Positions 25,058 through 34,447 are shown, counted from the stretch's first letter. The stretch: 44,012 bases of DNA from Pseudomonadota bacterium (GCA_018261615.1 JAGTSE010000035.1:1-44012), one strand, 5' to 3'. The notes: generated by a model not told the origin, from the sequence alone. A program made the numbers and translations.

Positions 25058-25138
25058 CATTGCCATTGCGGCATTCGCGATTTATCGCTACCTTAACGAC
25101 ACTCTTTTTTAACTTCCTTGTGGCGGAGTTTCTCCAGG

Positions 25139-27985
25139 TTGAAATACCTCGTCTCTTTTCGCAGTACCCTGAAAGTTTCCCGCTATTTATTCAGAGCGCT
25201 GGCGCTATTGCTGTGGCTGTTAATTGCCTGTTTTTCAGTGTTTTACATCGTCAATGCGTTGCACGACAAAGAGTCAGAAATTCGTCAGGAATTCAACCTC
25301 AGTTCCGATCAGGCGCAGCGTTACATTCAGCGCACCTCGGATGTGATGAAAGAGTTAAAGTATATTGCCGAAAATCGTCTGACGGCGGAAAACGGCATCC
25401 TCACCTCGCACAGCCGCGATGATAAAACCGATGTGCCGGCGTTTTTACCGCTGTTCCCCGATTCTGACTGCTCTGCGATGAGTAGCTCGTGGCGCGGTTC
25501 GCTGGAGTCGCTGGCATGGTTTATGCGCTACTGGCGCGACAATTTTTCAGCCGCCTACGATCTCAACCGCGTATTTCTGATTGGCAGCGACAATCTGTGT
25601 ATGGCGGATTTCGGCCTGCACGAACTGCCGGTTGAGCGTGACGATACATTAAAAAGCTTGCATGAGCGGATTGTAAAATACCGCAATGCGCCGCAGGATG
25701 AGCGCAGCAATAACCTCTACTGGATGAGCCAGGGGCCGCGACCAGGAATCGGTTACTTTTACGCGCTGACGCCAGTTTATCTTGGTAATCGTCTTCAGGT
25801 GTTGCTGGGCACCGAGCAGTCAATCCGCATGGAGAATTTTTTTACGCCGGGTAGCCTGCCGATGGGCGTCACCATTCTGGATGAGAGCGGACACTCGCTG
25901 ATTTCGCTGACCAGCCAGGACAGCGGTATTGTTGCCGATCCGCGCTGGATGCAGGAACGTTCGTGGTTCGGTTACACCGCTGGTTTCCGCGAGCTGATCC
26001 TGAAAAAGAGCTTACCGCCATCCTCATTGAGTGTGGTCTATTCCATGCCTGTCGATATGGTACTGGAACGCATCCGCATGCTGATCCTCAATGCTGTGCT
26101 CCTGAATGTGCTGGTTGGCGTGGCGCTGTTTACCCTGGCGCGCATGTATGAGCGGCGCATCTTTATCCCGGCGGAAAACGATGCGCAGCGACTGGAAGAG
26201 CATGAACAGTTCAACCGTAAAATTGTCGCTTCTGCACCTGTGGGGATCTGTATTCTGCGCACCCAGGACGGGACGAATATTCTCAGTAACGAACTGGCGC
26301 ATAATTACCTGAATATGCTCACGCATGAAGATCGGCAGCGGCTGACGCAGATCATCTGTGGCCAGCAGGTCAATTTTGTTGATGTGTTGACCAGCAATAA
26401 TACTAATCTGCAAATCAGCTTTGTTCATTCGCGCTATCGCAATGAAAACGTGGCGATTTGTGTGCTGGTAGATGTCTCCGCACGCGTCAAAATGGAAGAG
26501 TCGTTACAGGAAATGGCACAGGCGGCAGAACAGGCCAGCCAGTCGAAATCCATGTTTCTGGCGACCGTCAGCCATGAGTTACGCACGCCGCTGTACGGCA
26601 TTATCGGTAACCTCGATCTACTGCAAACCAAAGAGCTGCCGAAGGGCGTCGACCGACTGGTGACGGCGATGAATAACTCTTCCAGCCTGCTGCTGAAAAT
26701 TATCAGCGATATTCTCGACTTCTCGAAAATTGAGTCTGAGCAGTTAAAAATCGAGCCGCGGGAGTTTTCCCCACGCGAGGTGATGAGCCATATCACCGCC
26801 AACTATCTGCCGCTGGTGGTGCGTAAACAACTGGGGCTGTACTGTTTTATCGAGCCGGATGTGCCAGTGGTTCTCAACGGCGATCCGATGCGTTTGCAGC
26901 AGGTGATCTCAAACCTGCTGAGCAATGCGATTAAATTCACCGACATCGGCTGTATTGTGCTGCATGTACAGCGTGATGCGGATTATCTCAGCATACGTGT
27001 GCGCGATACAGGTGTGGGGATCCCCGGTAAAGAAGTGGTGCGGTTGTTTGATCCTTTCTTCCAGGTCGGGACCGGGGTGCAGCGTAATTTCCAGGGTACG
27101 GGCCTGGGGCTGGCGATTTGCGAGAAGCTGATTAACATGATGGACGGCGATATCGAAGTGGATACCGAACCGGGAATGGGTAGCCAGTTTACCATTCGTA
27201 TACCGCTTTACCATGCGGCCGTACCGGTGAGTGCTGACATCGATGGGCTGTCGGAGACCTGCTGCTGGCTGGCGGTGCGTAACGCCTCATTGTCGGCCTA
27301 TTTGCAGAACTTGCTGAACTGGAATGGCATCCGTACGAAGCAGTACGACGGGCGCGTGCTCGGTCATCAGGATACGTTGATTACCGACGATGAGCTGGAG
27401 CATCCTTCGGGTGCGCGGGCGGTGATTGTTTTCTGCCGCCGCCATATCGGTATTCCGCTGGAGCGCGCGCCGGGCGAGTGGTTACACAGCATCGCCGCGC
27501 CGCACGATTTGCCAGCGTTGCTGGGACGCATTTACCGCGTACAGGTGGTGGAATCGCAGGCGACCACGACGCAGGCCGTAGAGGACAATGAGGTATCGCG
27601 CAACGACGATATGATGATCCTGGTGGTTGATGATCACCCGATTAACCGGCGATTACTTGCCGATCAACTGGGATCGCTGGGCTATCAATGCAAAACAGCT
27701 AATGATGGGGTGGATGCATTAAACGTGTTAAGCAAGAACCACATTGATATTGTGCTCAGCGACGTCAACATGCCGAATATGGACGGTTATCGTCTGACGC
27801 AGCGGATTCGCCAGTTGGGCCTGACACTGCCGGTGATTGGCGTAACGGCTAACGCGCTGGCGGAAGAGAAACAGCGCTGCCTTGAATCCGGTATGGATAG
27901 CTGCCTGTCGAAACCAGTGACACTGGATGTGCTGAAGCAAACGCTGGCCGCATATGCCGCGCGGGTCAGAAACAGCAGGGGATAA
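25139..27985 (+). CDS. rcsC: Hybrid sensor histidine kinase RcsC
   Basis: Inner-membrane hybrid kinase of the Rcs phosphorelay, which senses outer-membrane and peptidoglycan stress. I place the start at TTG 25139 (LKYLVSFRSTLK), aligned with E. coli MKYLASFR and preceded by GGCGGAG at 25122-25128; it gives 948 residues (949 in E. coli). Order: first membrane segment (about 20-40), periplasmic domain, second membrane segment (about 314-333), a PAS-like linker, dimerisation/phosphoacceptor helix with FLATVSHELRTPL (His near 479), ATPase domain (DTGVGIPGKEV, GTGLGLAICEKL), RcsC-ABL domain, and receiver domain with the phosphorylated Asp in IVLSDVNMPNMDG near 875. It converges with rcsB. Confidence 0.97.
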   Translation: MKYLVSFRSTLKVSRYLFRALALLLWLLIACFSVFYIVNALHDKESEIRQEFNLSSDQAQRYIQRTSDVMKELKYIAENRLTAENGILTSHSRDDKTDVPAFLPLFPDSDCSAMSSSWRGSLESLAWFMRYWRDNFSAAYDLNRVFLIGSDNLCMADFGLHELPVERDDTLKSLHERIVKYRNAPQDERSNNLYWMSQGPRPGIGYFYALTPVYLGNRLQVLLGTEQSIRMENFFTPGSLPMGVTILDESGHSLISLTSQDSGIVADPRWMQERSWFGYTAGFRELILKKSLPPSSLSVVYSMPVDMVLERIRMLILNAVLLNVLVGVALFTLARMYERRIFIPAENDAQRLEEHEQFNRKIVASAPVGICILRTQDGTNILSNELAHNYLNMLTHEDRQRLTQIICGQQVNFVDVLTSNNTNLQISFVHSRYRNENVAICVLVDVSARVKMEESLQEMAQAAEQASQSKSMFLATVSHELRTPLYGIIGNLDLLQTKELPKGVDRLVTAMNNSSSLLLKIISDILDFSKIESEQLKIEPREFSPREVMSHITANYLPLVVRKQLGLYCFIEPDVPVVLNGDPMRLQQVISNLLSNAIKFTDIGCIVLHVQRDADYLSIRVRDTGVGIPGKEVVRLFDPFFQVGTGVQRNFQGTGLGLAICEKLINMMDGDIEVDTEPGMGSQFTIRIPLYHAAVPVSADIDGLSETCCWLAVRNASLSAYLQNLLNWNGIRTKQYDGRVLGHQDTLITDDELEHPSGARAVIVFCRRHIGIPLERAPGEWLHSIAAPHDLPALLGRIYRVQVVESQATTTQAVEDNEVSRNDDMMILVVDDHPINRRLLADQLGSLGYQCKTANDGVDALNVLSKNHIDIVLSDVNMPNMDGYRLTQRIRQLGLTLPVIGVTANALAEEKQRCLESGMDSCLSKPVTLDVLKQTLAAYAARVRNSRG

Positions 27986-28012
27986 AAAAGAACCCCGGCG
28001 AAAGCCGGGGTT
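27983..28012 (-). terminator. rcsDB terminator between converging rcsC and rcsB
   Basis: AACCCCGGC at 27991-27999 pairs with GCCGGGGTT at 28004-28012, loop GAAA. On the minus strand CTTTTTTATC follows, fitting the end of the rcsDB transcript; on the plus strand G residues follow instead of T. Confidence 0.85.
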
Positions 28013-28018
28013 GGGGGA

Positions 28019-28669
28019 TTACTCTTTTTCTGTCTGGGTCAGCGTGACCGAGGAGAGGTAGTTCAGCAGGGCGATGTCGTTATCGACGCCCAGTTTCATC
28101 ATCGCAGATTTCTTCTGGCTACTGATGGTCTTGATACTGCGGTTCAGCTTTTTAGCGATTTCCGTTACCAGGAAACCTTCTGCAAACAGACGCAGCACTT
28201 CGCTCTCTTTTGGTGACAGGCGTTTGTCGCCGTAGCCGCCAGCGCTGATTTTTTCCAGCAGGCGAGAAACGCTTTCAGGAGTAAATTTCTTACCTTTCTG
28301 CAGTGCGGCCAGAGCTTTCGGCAGGTCGGTTGGCGCGCCTTGTTTCAATACGATACCTTCAATATCCAGATCCAGCACCGCACTCAGAATTGCCGGGTTA
28401 TTGTTCATGGTAAGAACAATAATCGACAACGCAGGGAAATGGCGTTTAATGTATTTGATCAGTGTAATACCATCGCCGTATTTATCGCCTGGCATTGACA
28501 GGTCGGTGATCAGAACATTTGCCTCAAGTTTTGGCAGATTATTAATGAGCGCTGTAGAGTCTTCAAATTCACCGACTACGTTAACCCATTCGATTTGTTC
28601 CAGTGACTTGCGAATACCGAACAGTACAATCGGATGGTCATCGGCAATAATTACGTTCATATTGTTCAT
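28019..28669 (-). CDS. rcsB: Response regulator RcsB
   Basis: Response regulator of the Rcs phosphorelay; as a homodimer or with partners such as RcsA it controls capsule, motility and envelope genes. 216 residues, nearly identical to E. coli. The receiver domain has the acidic pair in VIIADDHPIVLFG (about 10-11), the phosphorylated Asp56 in VLITDLSMPGDKYG, and the conserved Lys in GIVLKQGAP. The C-terminal LuxR/FixJ-type helix-turn-helix includes LSPKESEVLRLFAEGFLV and SIKTISSQKKSAMMKLG. It lies 16 bases downstream of rcsD in the same operon. Confidence 0.99.
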   Translation of the reverse strand: MNNMNVIIADDHPIVLFGIRKSLEQIEWVNVVGEFEDSTALINNLPKLEANVLITDLSMPGDKYGDGITLIKYIKRHFPALSIIVLTMNNNPAILSAVLDLDIEGIVLKQGAPTDLPKALAALQKGKKFTPESVSRLLEKISAGGYGDKRLSPKESEVLRLFAEGFLVTEIAKKLNRSIKTISSQKKSAMMKLGVDNDIALLNYLSSVTLTQTEKE

Positions 28670-28685
28670 GTATTAGGCTACCTTG

Positions 28686-31355
28686 CTACAGCAAGCTCTT
28701 GACGTAAGCGTCAATGTCGCTGATGTAATTTTCTATGCCTGGAGCATCGCTTTCACGAATTAATTGCTCCAGCGTTTCGCACAACTGCTTACCAGGTACC
28801 AGATTTAGCATAGCAAACACACCTTTCAGGCGGTGCGCTGTCTGCGCCAGCGCAGCGAAATCGCGTAACGCTGATTCAGTATACAGCCTCTTAACATCAT
28901 CGGGTACTGTGTCAACAAACAGTGCATAATAGCCGCTGGCATGGAGTTCCGCGTTTTCATCGCCTCCCAATGGCGATTCCGGTACATCTTCCTGCGCCAG
29001 TTGCTCTTCTATAAGCTGCAATATTGCTCCCTGCATTGCATTACTCATATTAAAGTTAACGCGCAATTGACCTGGGCCAATTTTCCGCACACCGGCCTCA
29101 TCATCGCTTAAAAGCAAGCCTGAGGCTGTAAGATTAGACGGATTATCTGTCAAAAAGAGATCATATTCTTGACTTGAAAGACGCTCATCCGGGGAAATAC
29201 AGCTTGCACCCCAATTTTCCAACTGGCGAACTACGATATTGCGGATTTCATTCGAGGTGATGTCAATCATCGCGACAACATCATCAAGCAATTTCTCTTC
29301 GCTTTCAACCTGCGATGAGCGGGCAGCCATCCTAACATGCAAAGAGTAGCGGGTACCCAGATCTTCCCTGGCCTTAATATTCAAATGCCCACCGAGTTTT
29401 CTGGCTAGCTGATCGCACAGCCAGAAGGTGAGGGCGTTCGCTTTTCCGTATTGATCGCTCTGTGTATCGTTAAGGAACGGGAAGTGCAGATTGTCAATTT
29501 CGCTGGTATTTACGCCTGTGCCAGTATCAAGAATACGGAAGGTCAGACGATCCTCTGCTGATTCATCCATATTCACGTCAAGGGTAATTTTACCCATTTG
29601 CGTGGTTGTCACTGCGTACTGAATCAAAAGCAGTAAGATCCGACGTAACGCGTCACGATCACCGTGTCGCCCCTCGTTAGCCGGAAGCGGGTTGTTGATC
29701 AACAATTGCAGGCCTTTACGCTTGATCATTGGCAGAACTTCCGGCACCACTTCATCAATCAGGTCTTGAATGGAGAACACGGTAGGCGAACCTTTCCAGC
29801 TATCGCTTTCCAGCATATTGGCCAGCTGAATTTCATCCACCAGTTGTACCAGTCTGTCGGCGTGATCGGCGACGAGATTGCCCTCTTTGTTTTCTAGAGC
29901 GGCAGCTTCGGCAGCGAGGGCTTTTACCGGCTGTTTCAGCGAGTCAGCCAGGTTATTCATAAAGGTGGCGCGACCTTGTTGATTCTTCTCATACAGACGC
30001 TGCGCTTGCTTCAGCTTCTTATTGACCAGCACTTCGCGGTCCTGGTCGCGAATAATAAAGATCTGCGTACGTGAAGCCACCTGGCTGCGGAACTGGCGTA
30101 TTTCATACAGTTCATTATTTATGGTGGCCTGGATGACGCCCTGGTGTTGATCCGCCATGGCGGTGATATTTTGCAGATTCAAGTGCGGCAGCAGATGATC
30201 GGCTATTTTGTTGCTCAGTACCGTGCGGTTAGCTTCCTGATCGTGTACCAGTAAGCCAAGCGGCAGTAGTGAGACAATCTCTTCGTTGAAAGCTCGCAGC
30301 ACGCGCAGCTCGTTGTTTGCTCCTGGCGCAGCCAGGCTATCCGTCTTACGCCCTGGTTGCTGACGGAAGGTGGTGTAGCCAAACAGCGCCAGCGCCAGCA
30401 GCCCAATATTCAGCAACAGCGGTAAAAGAATGTTTTGTAGCGTGTCGAGCAGCAGCGTACCGAAAGGAACCTGCCACACCAGGCGCAGCCCGGTGCCGTT
30501 CAACGCAGAAGCGATCTCAATACGCGAGCTATTAAAGTTAACGGTCACATTATCTGTGGTCTCTTTATCCTGCCCGCGAGTGGTATTTTGCGTGCTATCA
30601 GGGTCGAGACGGAAACTGTCCAGTGACATGCCCGGCGGGATCAGATCGTTAATCGGCAAGTCAAACGCAACCACTGTCGCCAGGTGACCCGGCTGGTTAA
30701 AAGTGGTACGCAGCGTAAAGTAGTGGCCATTCTGCCAGGCCAGGCGGCGCAAGGAGGAAAAACTTTCGCGCTCATCAAGGGCGTTAGCCTGCTGCAACAT
30801 TTCTGCGCGTCGGGAATCGACGATATTGCTGATGGTGGAATCTTTAAAACCCGAGGTCAGATCTTTAAGAGGTAACGTAGAAACCAGGATCATGCTGTTA
30901 TCCTGGCCATTCAGATAGTACATCGACCATGGAACGGTTTCTGCGCCCCACAGTGTATCGAGATACGCTGAGATGCGCTGTGTCATCTCCAGCGTGGAAC
31001 TGTCGTGTGAACCGAAAATTAGCGCTTCCGTTTTGCGCTGCGGTTTCTCGAGGTAATAGACGTCTTGTTTCAGGCGCGTTTCCTGTAAACCTTCGCTCGC
31101 CGTGGTTGCCGGAGCCGCAGCGATATTGTCATAGATCTGCCATGTGGCATATCGCCAGGTGTCAATACGCTTATGGATGGCATGCGTAATATCGACGATT
31201 TGATAGCTCTTATCTTTCAGCCAGGCGTTGACCGCGCTTTGGATCATCACCCCCATCGTTACCAGCAGGACAATAATCAATAAGAGGAAGAAACGGGTAA
31301 TGTTGCCCGGTATCAGGGAAAATTTGCCTGGGATCATTGTGTCAGATTGACTCAT
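28686..31355 (-). CDS. rcsD: Phosphotransfer intermediate RcsD
   Basis: Inner-membrane phosphotransfer protein that carries phosphate from RcsC to RcsB. 889 residues (890 in E. coli). It starts with a cytoplasmic tail, a membrane segment at about 18-38 (FFLLLIIVLLVTMGVMIQSA), a periplasmic domain, a second membrane segment near 305-327, then a degenerate kinase-like region: the ATPase-like part has ILDTGTGVNTSEIDN, but the phosphoacceptor helix lacks the usual His-Glu (ATFMNNLADSLKQPVKA). Next come an RcsB-binding ABL domain and the HPt domain with the transfer His at about 841 in TAHRLKGVFAMLNL. First gene of rcsDB, divergent from micF/ompC by about 0.8 kb. Confidence 0.97.
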   Translation of the reverse strand: MSQSDTMIPGKFSLIPGNITRFFLLLIIVLLVTMGVMIQSAVNAWLKDKSYQIVDITHAIHKRIDTWRYATWQIYDNIAAAPATTASEGLQETRLKQDVYYLEKPQRKTEALIFGSHDSSTLEMTQRISAYLDTLWGAETVPWSMYYLNGQDNSMILVSTLPLKDLTSGFKDSTISNIVDSRRAEMLQQANALDERESFSSLRRLAWQNGHYFTLRTTFNQPGHLATVVAFDLPINDLIPPGMSLDSFRLDPDSTQNTTRGQDKETTDNVTVNFNSSRIEIASALNGTGLRLVWQVPFGTLLLDTLQNILLPLLLNIGLLALALFGYTTFRQQPGRKTDSLAAPGANNELRVLRAFNEEIVSLLPLGLLVHDQEANRTVLSNKIADHLLPHLNLQNITAMADQHQGVIQATINNELYEIRQFRSQVASRTQIFIIRDQDREVLVNKKLKQAQRLYEKNQQGRATFMNNLADSLKQPVKALAAEAAALENKEGNLVADHADRLVQLVDEIQLANMLESDSWKGSPTVFSIQDLIDEVVPEVLPMIKRKGLQLLINNPLPANEGRHGDRDALRRILLLLIQYAVTTTQMGKITLDVNMDESAEDRLTFRILDTGTGVNTSEIDNLHFPFLNDTQSDQYGKANALTFWLCDQLARKLGGHLNIKAREDLGTRYSLHVRMAARSSQVESEEKLLDDVVAMIDITSNEIRNIVVRQLENWGASCISPDERLSSQEYDLFLTDNPSNLTASGLLLSDDEAGVRKIGPGQLRVNFNMSNAMQGAILQLIEEQLAQEDVPESPLGGDENAELHASGYYALFVDTVPDDVKRLYTESALRDFAALAQTAHRLKGVFAMLNLVPGKQLCETLEQLIRESDAPGIENYISDIDAYVKSLL

Positions 31356-31772
31356 TCTTGTGTGTAACCCGTTATGACAACACTGCAGGTGACGCTCAGC
31401 ATCCGCTGAAACAATGTTGCTGCCATGCCGTAACTACCGCCTGTCGCGCGCGGACTGCAAATAGATGTGTTGCAGAGCAGTGTACAGCAGGCAGTATATC
31501 GGTTAATGAGTGAATTTCCAGACTCTCTTTTCAGCCATTATCCGCAGGATGCGGGTTGTTGTCCTCATCTAAACGAAACGGCAAAAATGTACAAAACATG
31601 GAGGTTGTACAAATATCTCTCAGTGCTGAATAAAAAGAACGCAATAAATAACAAGAAATTAATTAAGGTGTTAAGTCAATGAGATGATTCTGGCACGCTT
31701 GTTGATTAATTAATAGTCGTTACAAATAGTTATTATATGTATGTTATTATTCAAGTTAAGTAAGTAAAAGGT
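31356..31772. other. Long AT-rich intergenic region between rcsD and micF
   Basis: About 417 bases without a supported gene. It should contain the rcsD promoter on the minus strand. Two direct copies of TGTACAAA (31588-31595 and 31606-31613) are 18 bases apart. A sigma-54-like element lies at 31691-31706 (see findings). The short open frame at 31467-31682 has no recognisable product and no convincing ribosome binding site. Confidence 0.6.
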
Positions 31773-31866
31773 AAAAAAAAACCGAATGCAGGGCATTCGG
31801 TCATAAGAGGGGTAAACAGACATTCAGATTCGAATGACGGTAATAAATAAAGTTAATGATGATAGC
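31773..31866 (-). ncRNA. micF: MicF antisense regulatory RNA
   Basis: About 94 bases on the minus strand, starting GCTATCATCATTAACTTTA, the E. coli MicF 5' sequence that base-pairs with the ompF leader and blocks OmpF synthesis with Hfq. The middle (TGAATGTCTGTTTACCCCT) is conserved; the bases after it differ from E. coli. The 3' end is a terminator hairpin, CCGAATGC with GCATTCGG, then nine T. A plausible -10, TAAAAT on the minus strand (31874-31879), lies eight bases before the start. It diverges from ompC, sharing OmpR-controlled DNA, as in E. coli. Confidence 0.95.
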
Positions 31867-32021
31867 GTGGTGTATTTTAGTGGCGATTTTTTATTTGGTT
31901 TTTGCATTCAGTGCTATCATTTATTTTTTATTTATCTCTTTGTTTTTATTGGTTTTTTTAATTTTATTTGATTATTTGTGCGATATATATGAACTATTCG
32001 TGCTATAAAAAGTTCCCTTGT

Positions 32022-32095
32022 TTTTACAAAATGAAACATCTATCATTATGTATGAAACATCTTCAAAGTTTTAGTATCATATTCCCGATGGATTA
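32022..32095 (+). promoter_or_regulatory. OmpR boxes and ompC promoter
   Basis: Three tandem OmpR-type sites: 32022-32041 and 32046-32064, each with TGAAACATCT, about 21 bases apart, then 32065-32084 (AAAGTTTTAGTATCATATTC). The arrangement copies the E. coli ompC C1-C2-C3 boxes. GATTAT at 32091-32096 corresponds to the E. coli ompC -10 region. The leader to the ompC ATG is about 90 bases, space for sRNA control. The AT-rich 31880-32020 stretch holds no gene. Confidence 0.8.
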
Positions 32096-32191
32096 TTTTT
32101 CTATTTTAAGGACAATGAATTTGCCAGCTGATTAGAGGGTTAATCAGTACGCAGTGGCAAATAAAAATTCATATAACAGAGGGTTAATAAA

Positions 32192-33316
32192 ATGAAAGTT
32201 AAAGTACTGTCCCTCCTGGTGCCGGCTCTGCTGGTAGCAGGCGCAGCGAATGCGGCTGAAGTTTACAACAAAGATGGCAACAAATTAGATCTGTACGGCA
32301 AAGTAGATGGTCTGCACTATTTCTCTGACAACAAAAGCCTCGATGGCGATCAAACTTACGTGCGTTTCGGCTTTAAAGGCGAAACTCAGGTAAACGATCA
32401 GGTTACTGGCTACGGTCAGTGGGAATATAACGTTCAGGCTAACAATACTGAAACTTCAAGCGATCAGGCATGGACCCGTCTGGCATTCGCAGGTATCCGC
32501 GTTGCTGATGCGGGTTCTTTCGACTATGGTCGTAACTACGGCGTAATTTACGACGTAACCTCCTGGACCGACGTTCTGCCGGAGTTCGGTGGCGACACTT
32601 ACGGTGCAGATAACTTCCTGCAATCCCGTGCTAACGGCGTTGCCACCTACCGTAACACCGATTTCTTCGGTCTGGTTGATGGCCTGAACTTTGCTCTGCA
32701 GTATCAGGGTAAAAACAGCAGTGGTGAAAATAACTCTGCTGGTCGTAGCCTGGTTAAAGAAAATGGCGACGGCTACGGCGCGTCTGTGACCTACGCTCTG
32801 GGCGCAGGCTTCAGCGTCGGCGGTGCAATGTCCTCTTCCAAACGCACTGCTGACCAGAATGCAATCAGCGACGGTCTGTACGGCGAAGGCGATCATGCTG
32901 AAGTGTACAGCGGCGGCCTGAAATACGATGCCAACAATATCTATTTGGCGGCGCAGTACTCTCAGACCTATAACGCAACTCGTTTTGGTTCTTCTTCTGA
33001 TGCGGTCTACGGTTTTGCTAACAAAGCGCAAAACTTTGAAGTGGTTGCACAGTACCAGTTCGACTTCGGTCTGCGTCCGTCCATCGCTTACCTGCAATCT
33101 AAAGGTAAGGATATCTCCAACAATACCGGTACCGTTAACTATGGTGACCAGGATATCCTGAAATACATTGATGTTGGCGCGACTTACTACTTCAACAAAA
33201 ACATGTCTACCTATGTTGATTACAAAATCAACCTGCTGGACGACAACAACTTCACCCGTTCTGCCGGTATCAACACCGACAATGTCGTTGCGCTGGGCCT
33301 GGTTTACCAGTTCTAA
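32192..33316 (+). CDS. ompC: Outer membrane porin OmpC
   Basis: Trimeric general porin forming 16-stranded beta-barrels in the outer membrane for passive entry of small hydrophilic solutes; also a receptor for phages and a route for some antibiotics. 374 residues with signal peptide MKVKVLSLLVPALLVAGAANA and mature start AEVYNKDGNKLDLYG. The constriction loop L3 has VLPEFGGDTYG, the OmpC type. The variable outer loops differ from E. coli. The C-terminal strand NVVALGLVYQF ends in Phe, the assembly signal. RBS AGAGGG at 32179-32184. Regulation by OmpR is visible upstream, with micF divergent. OmpC is chosen over OmpF because of location, leader and L3. Confidence 0.96.
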   Translation: MKVKVLSLLVPALLVAGAANAAEVYNKDGNKLDLYGKVDGLHYFSDNKSLDGDQTYVRFGFKGETQVNDQVTGYGQWEYNVQANNTETSSDQAWTRLAFAGIRVADAGSFDYGRNYGVIYDVTSWTDVLPEFGGDTYGADNFLQSRANGVATYRNTDFFGLVDGLNFALQYQGKNSSGENNSAGRSLVKENGDGYGASVTYALGAGFSVGGAMSSSKRTADQNAISDGLYGEGDHAEVYSGGLKYDANNIYLAAQYSQTYNATRFGSSSDAVYGFANKAQNFEVVAQYQFDFGLRPSIAYLQSKGKDISNNTGTVNYGDQDILKYIDVGATYYFNKNMSTYVDYKINLLDDNNFTRSAGINTDNVVALGLVYQF

Positions 33317-33335
33317 GTTCACAACGACAATTGCT

Positions 33336-33362
33336 AAGGCGCCGCAAGGCGCCTTTTTTTTT
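33336..33362 (+). terminator. ompC terminator
   Basis: AAGGCGCC at 33336-33343 pairs with GGCGCCTT at 33348-33355, loop GCAA, followed by a run of nine T. Confidence 0.92.
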
Positions 33363-33409
33363 GCCCGGTTTTTGATGTACGCTTGCCGCCATCAAGGAGA
33401 TAACAGGTA

Positions 33410-34447
33410 ATGACAATGACTATTTTCCGCAGCTTTGTGGCCGCTGTGCTACTGCTATTGGTTGGCTGCGATCGCAGCGAACAGGCACAATCAACCGTGC
33501 TGGAAGGTAAAACGATGGGCACTTTCTGGCGTGTCAGTCTGGTCGACATGGATGCGCAGCGGGCGCAGGCGCTACAGCAAAAAATTCAGGCGCAACTGGA
33601 TGCTGACGATCGTTTAATGTCAACGTGGAAGAGCGATTCTGCGCTTATGCGCTTTAATCACACTGCCAGTACCGCGCCCTGGCCAGTCAGCGCTGCAATG
33701 GCGGATCTTGTGACCATCTCTTTGCGGGTCGGGGAAAAAACCGATGGCGCAATGGATATTACCGTTGGGCCGCTGGTGAATCTGTGGGGATTTGGTCCGG
33801 ATAAACAACCGGTAGTCAGCCCAACTCAAGCGCAAATTGATGCGGCAAAAGCCCGTACCGGCTTGCAGCATCTGACGGTGATTAATCGTGCCGGGGAACA
33901 ATTCCTGCAAAAAGATCTGCCAGATCTGTTTGTCGATTTATCGACAGTCGGTGAAGGCTATGCGGCGGATCATCTGGCGCAGCTTATGGAGCACGAAGGT
34001 ATTGCCCGCTATCTGGTTTCCGTCGGTGGCGCGCTTGCCAGCCGGGGCATGAATGCGCAGGGCCAGCCGTGGCGAGTGGCGATCCAGAAACCGACCGATC
34101 GTGAAAATGTTGCGCAAGCCGTGGTCGATATTAACGGTCATGGGATCAGCACCTCCGGAAGTTATCGCAACTATTACGAACTGGATGGCAAACGTATTTC
34201 GCATATTATCGATCCACGCACCGGGCGTCCCATCGATCACCGCCTGGTTTCGGTCACTGTGATTGCACCAACGGCGCTGGAAGCGGATGCCTGGGACACT
34301 GGCTTAATGGTGCTGGGTACCGATAAAGCCAAAAAAGTGGTGATGCGTGAAGGATTGGCGGTATTTATGATTATGAAAGAGGGAGATGGTTTTACCACCT
34401 GGATGTCGCCGCAATTCTCCTCGTTCCTGGTCAGCGAAAAAAATTAA
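33410..34447 (+). CDS. apbE: FAD:protein FMN transferase ApbE (lipoprotein)
   Basis: Attaches FMN covalently to Thr residues of target flavoproteins in the periplasm, using FAD. 345 residues. The start at ATG 33410 has AAGGAG at 33395-33400; a second ATG two codons later is less well placed. A lipoprotein signal peptide ends in the lipobox LLVGC with the lipid Cys at about residue 20. Family motifs: GKTMGTFWRVSL, RLMSTWKSDS, DGAMDITVGPLVNLWGFG, VDLSTVGEGYAADHL, YLVSVGGALASRG, and the metal-binding ALEADAWDTGLMVLG near the C-terminus. It follows ompC with its own leader, and precedes ada. Confidence 0.95.
   Translation: MTMTIFRSFVAAVLLLLVGCDRSEQAQSTVLEGKTMGTFWRVSLVDMDAQRAQALQQKIQAQLDADDRLMSTWKSDSALMRFNHTASTAPWPVSAAMADLVTISLRVGEKTDGAMDITVGPLVNLWGFGPDKQPVVSPTQAQIDAAKARTGLQHLTVINRAGEQFLQKDLPDLFVDLSTVGEGYAADHLAQLMEHEGIARYLVSVGGALASRGMNAQGQPWRVAIQKPTDRENVAQAVVDINGHGISTSGSYRNYYELDGKRISHIIDPRTGRPIDHRLVSVTVIAPTALEADAWDTGLMVLGTDKAKKVVMREGLAVFMIMKEGDGFTTWMSPQFSSFLVSEKN

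Noticed and set aside
31467..31682. 71-residue frame in the rcsD-micF gap
   Set aside because: Lys/Asn-rich end follows AT-rich DNA; no recognisable domain or convincing start.
32456..33322. 288-residue minus-strand frame opposite ompC
   Set aside because: Antisense shadow of a porin with strong codon bias.
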